A DNA stretch of 9,739 nucleotides from Anaerolineae bacterium (lineage in GTDB: Bacteria > Chloroflexota > Anaerolineae > Anaerolineales > Villigracilaceae): contig JAFLCF010000166.1 of NCBI GenBank assembly GCA_017303735.1, positions 1 through 9,739 of the forward strand, given 5' to 3'. Position numbers and translations under genes: made by a program. This document shows positions 6,435 to 9,739 of the stretch, piece after piece. The notes beneath the pieces were generated by a model that ran no database searches, had not been told where the DNA came from, and worked only from the letters and a program-made list of their open reading frames with translations. Within the stretch, counting starts at the first letter, position 1, and every line of letters starts with the position of its first letter.

Positions 6435-8228
6435 TTACTCGTGAAAACCTGCGCGGTACAGTTCGTAATATCCGCTTTTTCTTTCCAACAGATCGGCATG
6501 CCTACCTTGTTCGGTGATCCGTCCACCATCAATGACGACGATTTTATCTGAATTAATAATGGTCGACAGGCGATGTGCGATCACAAAGGATGTGCGTCCC
6601 TTCAGCAAGGTTGCCAAAGCCGATTGAATAATATGTTCGGTCTGCGTATCGACAGAGGAAGTGGCTTCATCGAGGATCAAGATGCGCGGATTTGCCAGCA
6701 AAGCCCGCGCAAATGAAATCAACTGGCGCTGCCCAACGCTCAAGGTTGCGCCGCCTTCTTCCACAGCAGTTTCATATCCGTTCTTCAAGTTGGAAATAAA
6801 ATCATGCGCGCCAACGGCTTTTGCGGCAGCGATCACTTCATCATCCTTGGCATTCAGACGTCCGAACAATATGTTTTCTTTCACCGTGCCGCTGAACAGG
6901 AACGGGTCTTGCAGCACCATGCCCATCTGTTTACGAAGCGAGCTTTGAGTCACCGTCCGCAAGTCCACGCCGTCTACGAGCACACAACCGCCGGTTGCGT
7001 CGTGGAAGCGTGCCAGCAATTTCACCAGGGTCGTCTTCCCGGCTCCGGTCTCGCCCACGAGAGCAATCGTCTCCCCGGGGTTGACATCCAAATGAATTGA
7101 ATCAAGGACGAGGGTGGGATCATCTGAATAATGAAAGGAGACGTTCTCGAATCGCACCGCGCCGACAATGGGTCCCATTTCTTTGGCATTCGCTTCGTCG
7201 CGAACTTCGACCGGCGTATTGAGCAACTCCAGAATGCGCTCGCCACCCGCCATGGTGGATTGAAGCGTATCAAAGCGTCGGCTCAGATCACGGATGGGCT
7301 CGAAGAAACGGTCAATGTATAGAACGAAGGCGATCAAGACCCCTGCCGTGATCGATTCGCCCAGCACTGCCGTGCCACCAACATACACCACCAACGCCGT
7401 AGCCACAGCGCCTAGAAGATCGATCACCGGCGTAAAAAGAGAAGCCACCCACAGGGCATCGAGATTGGTTTCAAGATAATAACGATTTACATATTCACTG
7501 AAAGTCTTATAGTTATGCTGCTGGCGCGAGAATGCCTGCACCACACGCACGCCATTGACGTTTTCTGCCAACACCGAGTTACCCCATGAAACCGCGGCAC
7601 GCACCTTGCGATAATTCTGCCGTGCCGCATTTCGAAATGCGACCGTCGCCCAAACCATAAATGGCAGAACCGCAAACGTAAGAAGGGAAAGCTCAAAATT
7701 CAAGGCGACCATGGCGATCAAGGTACCAATGATGCCCAAGAGATTACGAACAATCGCCAACACCGCCCAAGTGACAAATTCACGCAGCGTCCCCACATCA
7801 TTAATAACACGGGTGATCACCCGCCCAACACTATAACGATTGTAAAAGCTCAGAGAAAGCTTTTGTAAATGCGTGAACATTGCCGTGCGCACATCATATA
7901 AAACATGTTGCCCCACCCGCGCCATGATCCGCACGCGCCAATAGTTAAATCCCAATTGAATGATAGATACGGCAAGATAGGTTAGCGCAATATTCCGCAA
8001 AGCGACCGGGTCTCCTGCGGCAATGCCCTCGTCGATGGCAAGTTTCACGAAGTACGGACCCGAGACAGAAGCCGCTGTAACAATGATCATCATCAACAGC
8101 GCGAAGATCATGCGGAGGTAATATGGCTTGAGGAATTGCAGTAATCCCTGTGCAACCTTGGGGTCGTAGCCCTTATCCAGTTGCTCTTCAGATTTGGTTA
8201 TGAATTCAGGAGGGATGATCTTGGTCAT
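6435..8228 (-). CDS. ABC exporter subunit (half transporter, TMD-NBD) with canonical Walker B Glu and non-canonical signature
   Basis: 597 residues, the normal length for a type IV ABC exporter half. The six-helix membrane domain occupies about 35-320 and contains the usual coupling-region signatures (SLSFYNRYSVGRVITRVINDV; LAENVNGVRVVQAFSRQ). The ATPase has an A-loop Tyr (FHYSDD, Y367), Walker A GETGAGKT (392-399), Q-loop Q440, signature LSVGQ (496-500; consensus LSGGQ), Walker B ILILDE with catalytic E521, and switch H552. With the partner at 8841-9739 it should form an asymmetric heterodimer of the TM287/288, LmrCD or BmrCD kind, exporting lipids, drugs or peptides; the substrate is unknown. 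The start codon has only poor spacing to any Shine-Dalgarno sequence: GGCGGAG belonging to the repeat lies about 14 bases upstream, followed by an A-rich run. The repeat insertion may therefore have replaced its native leader. Confidence 0.93.
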   Translation of the reverse strand: MTKIIPPEFITKSEEQLDKGYDPKVAQGLLQFLKPYYLRMIFALLMMIIVTAASVSGPYFVKLAIDEGIAAGDPVALRNIALTYLAVSIIQLGFNYWRVRIMARVGQHVLYDVRTAMFTHLQKLSLSFYNRYSVGRVITRVINDVGTLREFVTWAVLAIVRNLLGIIGTLIAMVALNFELSLLTFAVLPFMVWATVAFRNAARQNYRKVRAAVSWGNSVLAENVNGVRVVQAFSRQQHNYKTFSEYVNRYYLETNLDALWVASLFTPVIDLLGAVATALVVYVGGTAVLGESITAGVLIAFVLYIDRFFEPIRDLSRRFDTLQSTMAGGERILELLNTPVEVRDEANAKEMGPIVGAVRFENVSFHYSDDPTLVLDSIHLDVNPGETIALVGETGAGKTTLVKLLARFHDATGGCVLVDGVDLRTVTQSSLRKQMGMVLQDPFLFSGTVKENILFGRLNAKDDEVIAAAKAVGAHDFISNLKNGYETAVEEGGATLSVGQRQLISFARALLANPRILILDEATSSVDTQTEHIIQSALATLLKGRTSFVIAHRLSTIINSDKIVVIDGGRITEQGRHADLLERKSGYYELYRAGFHE

Positions 8229-8243
8229 AATTTTATTTTTTTC

Positions 8244-8376
8244 TCCGCCCTGAGCGAAGCCGCGTGCTTTGCGGCGCAGTCGAAGGGCAGATTTTTAATA
8301 TATTTTTATTTCCATGGTACTCGCCCTTCGACTTCGGGACAAAAGTGCATTGCCCCTCCGCTCAGGGCGGCGGTTA
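8244..8376. repeat. structured REP-like element, copy A (between GIY-YIG gene and ABC gene)
   Basis: About 133 bp, the same orientation as copy B. The first 47 positions (8244-8290) differ from copy B at only three sites, and 8318-8340 is identical to 8785-8807. Outer arms GCCCTGAGCGAAG (8247-8259) and CTCCGCTCAGGGC (8356-8368) pair, inner arms AGTCGAAGGGC (8278-8288) and GCCCTTCGACT (8323-8333) pair perfectly, and CCGC...GCGG (8260-8274) forms a side hairpin. The middle (8291-8317) is AT-rich. The right end overlaps the GIY-YIG stop codon (TTA at 8374-8376). The left end lies 15 bp from the start of the ABC gene at 8228. Confidence 0.88.
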
Positions 8377-8685
8377 CTTTTTCTTTTGTTCTCTTTTCTT
8401 CCGTTCCGCTTTTACAATTTCATGAATTGCACCGAAATCTCCGCGCATTAATGCTTCCTTCTTTGCACGGCTCCAGCCTTTGATTTGATGCTCAAACGCA
8501 AGTGCATCTGAATAACGCGGTGTCTCTTCAGAAAACCAAAGCAATTTCACGGGTCTTCGGCTAAATGTATACGAACCCGGGATCAAACCTTCCTGATGCT
8601 GCCATAACCTTTTGTCTAAATCCGATGTGCTGCCCGTGTAATATGAGCCATCTGAGCATAAGAGAATATAAACTCGATAAGGCAT
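8374..8685 (-). CDS. small GIY-YIG nuclease family protein
   Basis: 103 residues forming a single GIY-YIG domain like UPF0213/YhbQ-type proteins. The two catalytic segments read VYILL (GIY position, Y6) and YYTGST (YIG position, Y16), followed by the expected R26 (DKRLWQH), H30 and, in the last helix, the metal-binding E65 in FEHQIKGWSRAKKEAL. All active-site residues therefore look intact, so it should be able to nick or cut DNA. The C terminus is strongly basic (ERKKREQKKK), suiting DNA contact. AAAGGA about eight bases before the ATG is a good ribosome binding site. The stop codon is formed by the edge of repeat copy A. The position between two exporter subunits has no functional sense for export and suggests insertion. 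The cellular role of this family is poorly known. Confidence 0.9.
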   Translation of the reverse strand: MPYRVYILLCSDGSYYTGSTSDLDKRLWQHQEGLIPGSYTFSRRPVKLLWFSEETPRYSDALAFEHQIKGWSRAKKEALMRGDFGAIHEIVKAERKKREQKKK

Positions 8686-8703
8686 TTATATTTTCCTTTT
8701 AGG

Positions 8704-8843
8704 TAACATCCGCCCTGAGCGGAGCCGCGTACTTTGCGGCGAAGTCGAAGGGCAGGGATTTCAAGATATTTTTTGTTTTCATATTACTCGCCCTTCGACT
8801 TCGGGACGAAAAGACATCATCCCTCCGCTCAGGGCAGCGGTTA
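8704..8843. repeat. structured REP-like element, copy B (between ABC gene and GIY-YIG gene)
   Basis: About 140 bp with imperfect 21-nt terminal inverted repeats, starting TAAC at 8704 and ending GTTA at 8843. Outer arms GCCCTGAGCGGAG (8712-8724) and CTCCGCTCAGGGC (8823-8835) pair perfectly over 13 bp. Inner arms CGAAGTCGAAGGGC (8740-8753) and GCCCTTCGACTTCG (8790-8803) pair perfectly over 14 bp. Between them are small side hairpins: CCGC/GCGG (8725-8739) and GGGA/TCCC (8803-8823). The whole can fold as a four-armed figure with an AT-rich apical loop (8754-8789). Its right edge supplies the stop codon of the ABC gene at 8841-8843. Confidence 0.9.
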
Positions 8844-9739
8844 GCCAGAGTTCGACCTTCCCGAATAGATCGTGTTTTCATGCATCGGTTTTTCGCCGAA
8901 TATTGGTTGAACCCCTTCAAGCGCATCTTCACGCTGAACCAGTTGTAGATCATGAATTTCTTTATAAAGCCCGCCTGCTTTTAGAAGCTCCTCGTGCGTA
9001 CCTTGCTCCACAATACGTCCCTTATCCATGACAAGGATCATATCGGCGCGGCGAACCGTGCTCAAACGATGCGCAATGACAAAGGTTGTGCGTCCTTCCA
9101 TCAACACATCCAGCGCGGCTTGGATCAGCCGTTCCGTCTGCATATCCACACTGGAAAGAGAATCATCCAGGATCAAGATACGCGGGTCCATCAACAAGGC
9201 GCGCGCGATCGCCACCCGTTGACGCTGCCCGCCTGAAAGCGTCACACCACGTTCACCCACAATCGTGTCGTATCCCTTTGTAAACCCGGAAATAAATTCA
9301 TGCGCCTGAGCCGCTTTAGCCGCGGCAAGTATCTCATCTTCGGTTGCATCGGGTCTACCAAATGCAATGTTGGCGCGGATCGTATCTGAAAAGAGCAATG
9401 AGGTCTGCAACACAATACCGATCTGCCTGCGCAACGAGGTCAAATCCACATCGCGGACGTCAAACCCATCCACGGTCACAGCACCTGAAGTCACATCGTA
9501 AAAACGAGGGATCAAATTTACAAGCGAGGTCTTGCCTGAGCCGGTCGGTCCGATCAGCGCAACGATCTTATTCTGACCAACCTTGAGGTCAATTTCACTG
9601 AGCGAATGGATGTTTTCATCTTGATATTTCAACGAGACGTTTCGGAATTCCACTTCGCCTTTCAAAGTGGATAAAACCCGCGCCTCCTTCCCCGACCGGA
9701 TAGCTGGTTCTGTATCCAAAATTTCGAATACACGTTGAG
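8841..9739 (-). CDS. ABC exporter subunit, ATP-binding half (5' part beyond window), degenerate Walker B
   Basis: 298 residues are visible and the frame runs through the right edge, reading QRVFEILDTEPAIRSG at its beginning. The TTG at 9719 is an internal Leu in the conserved RVFEILDTEP linker, not a start. The visible part is the end of the membrane domain linker plus the full ATPase: Walker A GPTGSGKT (fragment residues 63-70), Q-loop VLQTSLLFS, canonical signature LSGGQ (167-171), Walker B ILILDD, and switch His in AHRLST. The residue after the Walker B Asp is Asp (about fragment residue 192) instead of the catalytic Glu. That is the hallmark of the degenerate half of heterodimeric exporters such as TM287, LmrC and BmrC. 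Its partner is the subunit at 6435-8228. The C-terminal tail (QREDALEGVQPIFGEKPMHENTIYSGRSNSG) is polar and longer than usual, and its stop codon is provided by repeat copy B. Confidence 0.93.
   Translation of the reverse strand, partial: QRVFEILDTEPAIRSGKEARVLSTLKGEVEFRNVSLKYQDENIHSLSEIDLKVGQNKIVALIGPTGSGKTSLVNLIPRFYDVTSGAVTVDGFDVRDVDLTSLRRQIGIVLQTSLLFSDTIRANIAFGRPDATEDEILAAAKAAQAHEFISGFTKGYDTIVGERGVTLSGGQRQRVAIARALLMDPRILILDDSLSSVDMQTERLIQAALDVLMEGRTTFVIAHRLSTVRRADMILVMDKGRIVEQGTHEELLKAGGLYKEIHDLQLVQREDALEGVQPIFGEKPMHENTIYSGRSNSG

Larger units (their letters stand above)
8244..8843 (-). mobile_element. candidate cassette: GIY-YIG gene bracketed by two direct structured repeats
   Basis: A complete nuclease gene lies between two ~135-bp direct copies of the same nested palindrome, and the whole unit separates two ABC subunit genes that are normally adjacent. 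The layout is repeat B, nuclease, repeat A in the direction of transcription. This is what a nuclease-driven or nuclease-hitchhiking insertion would leave. No transposase is present and no target duplication can be proved from one copy. The alternative is two independent repeat insertions either side of a resident gene. Confidence 0.4.

Noticed and set aside
8181..8483. Open frame of 100 codons on the + strand across repeat copy A
   Set aside because: It is formed by reading through the repeat and the antisense ends of two - strand genes; no start signal or domain.
8244..8843. The two repeats as a CRISPR array or IS element ends
   Set aside because: There are only two copies about 460 bp apart with a gene between them, no short regular spacing, and no transposase gene.
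9719..9719. TTG at 9719 as the start of a short ATPase-only ABC protein
   Set aside because: The frame continues upstream to the window edge through the conserved QRVFEILDTEP linker, so TTG encodes an internal Leu and the gene is a cut full-length exporter subunit.

Overview
The window looks like a piece of a free-living, non-pathogen bacterial chromosome. The most likely source is Chloroflexota, class Anaerolineae. I infer this from three things: the protein style (a 7TM-PAS histidine kinase, a heterodimeric ABC exporter, a WSRAKKEAL-type GIY-YIG nuclease), the REP-like intergenic sequences built on GCCCTGAGCG/TCGAAGGGC, and the moderate GC content. There is no rRNA or ribosomal protein gene to settle it, so the taxonomy is a guess. 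No tRNA, rRNA, CRISPR array or recognisable insertion-sequence transposase is visible.

Left part (1-3668, all + strand): a run of small accessory genes. In order they are the C-terminal end of a small uncharacterised protein (1-213), an HD-superfamily-like protein in AT-rich DNA (322-1149), a VOC/glyoxalase-fold protein (1365-1784), a class I SAM methyltransferase with a second VOC protein 20 bp behind it (1959-3106), and an NTF2-like/SnoaL-type protein (3222-3668). Several have their own ribosome binding site and sizeable spacers. A short RYYYAAC...GTTRRRY inverted repeat starts three bases after the HD gene stop and resembles a degenerate integron attC site. A perfect 16-bp hairpin separates the first VOC gene from the methyltransferase. 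The section ends at a strong two-way terminator (3721-3752).

Right part (3820-9739, all - strand; read from the right edge leftward): the ATP-binding half of an ABC exporter subunit (8841-9739, cut by the window edge), a small GIY-YIG nuclease (8374-8685), the full partner ABC subunit (6435-8228), a 609-residue 7TM-PAS-histidine kinase (4524-6353), and 14 bp behind it a 229-residue sensorless histidine-kinase-like protein (3820-4509). The two ABC subunits form a textbook asymmetric heterodimer. One has Asp in place of the catalytic Glu after Walker B. The other has LSVGQ in place of LSGGQ. Together these put one degenerate ATP site in the dimer.

The most striking structure is at 8244-8843. 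The GIY-YIG gene lies between the two exporter subunits and is bracketed by two direct copies of a ~135-bp element. Each copy is a nested palindrome that can fold into a four-armed figure. Both copies end in GTTA on the + strand, so on the coding strand each copy begins with TAAC and supplies the stop codon of the gene just upstream. I read this as a possible small mobile cassette (nuclease plus structured repeats) that landed between two exporter genes. A second unusual item is the sensorless kinase, whose H-box reads MSSHLRKGL instead of MSHELRTPL, so its histidine is displaced by one position.
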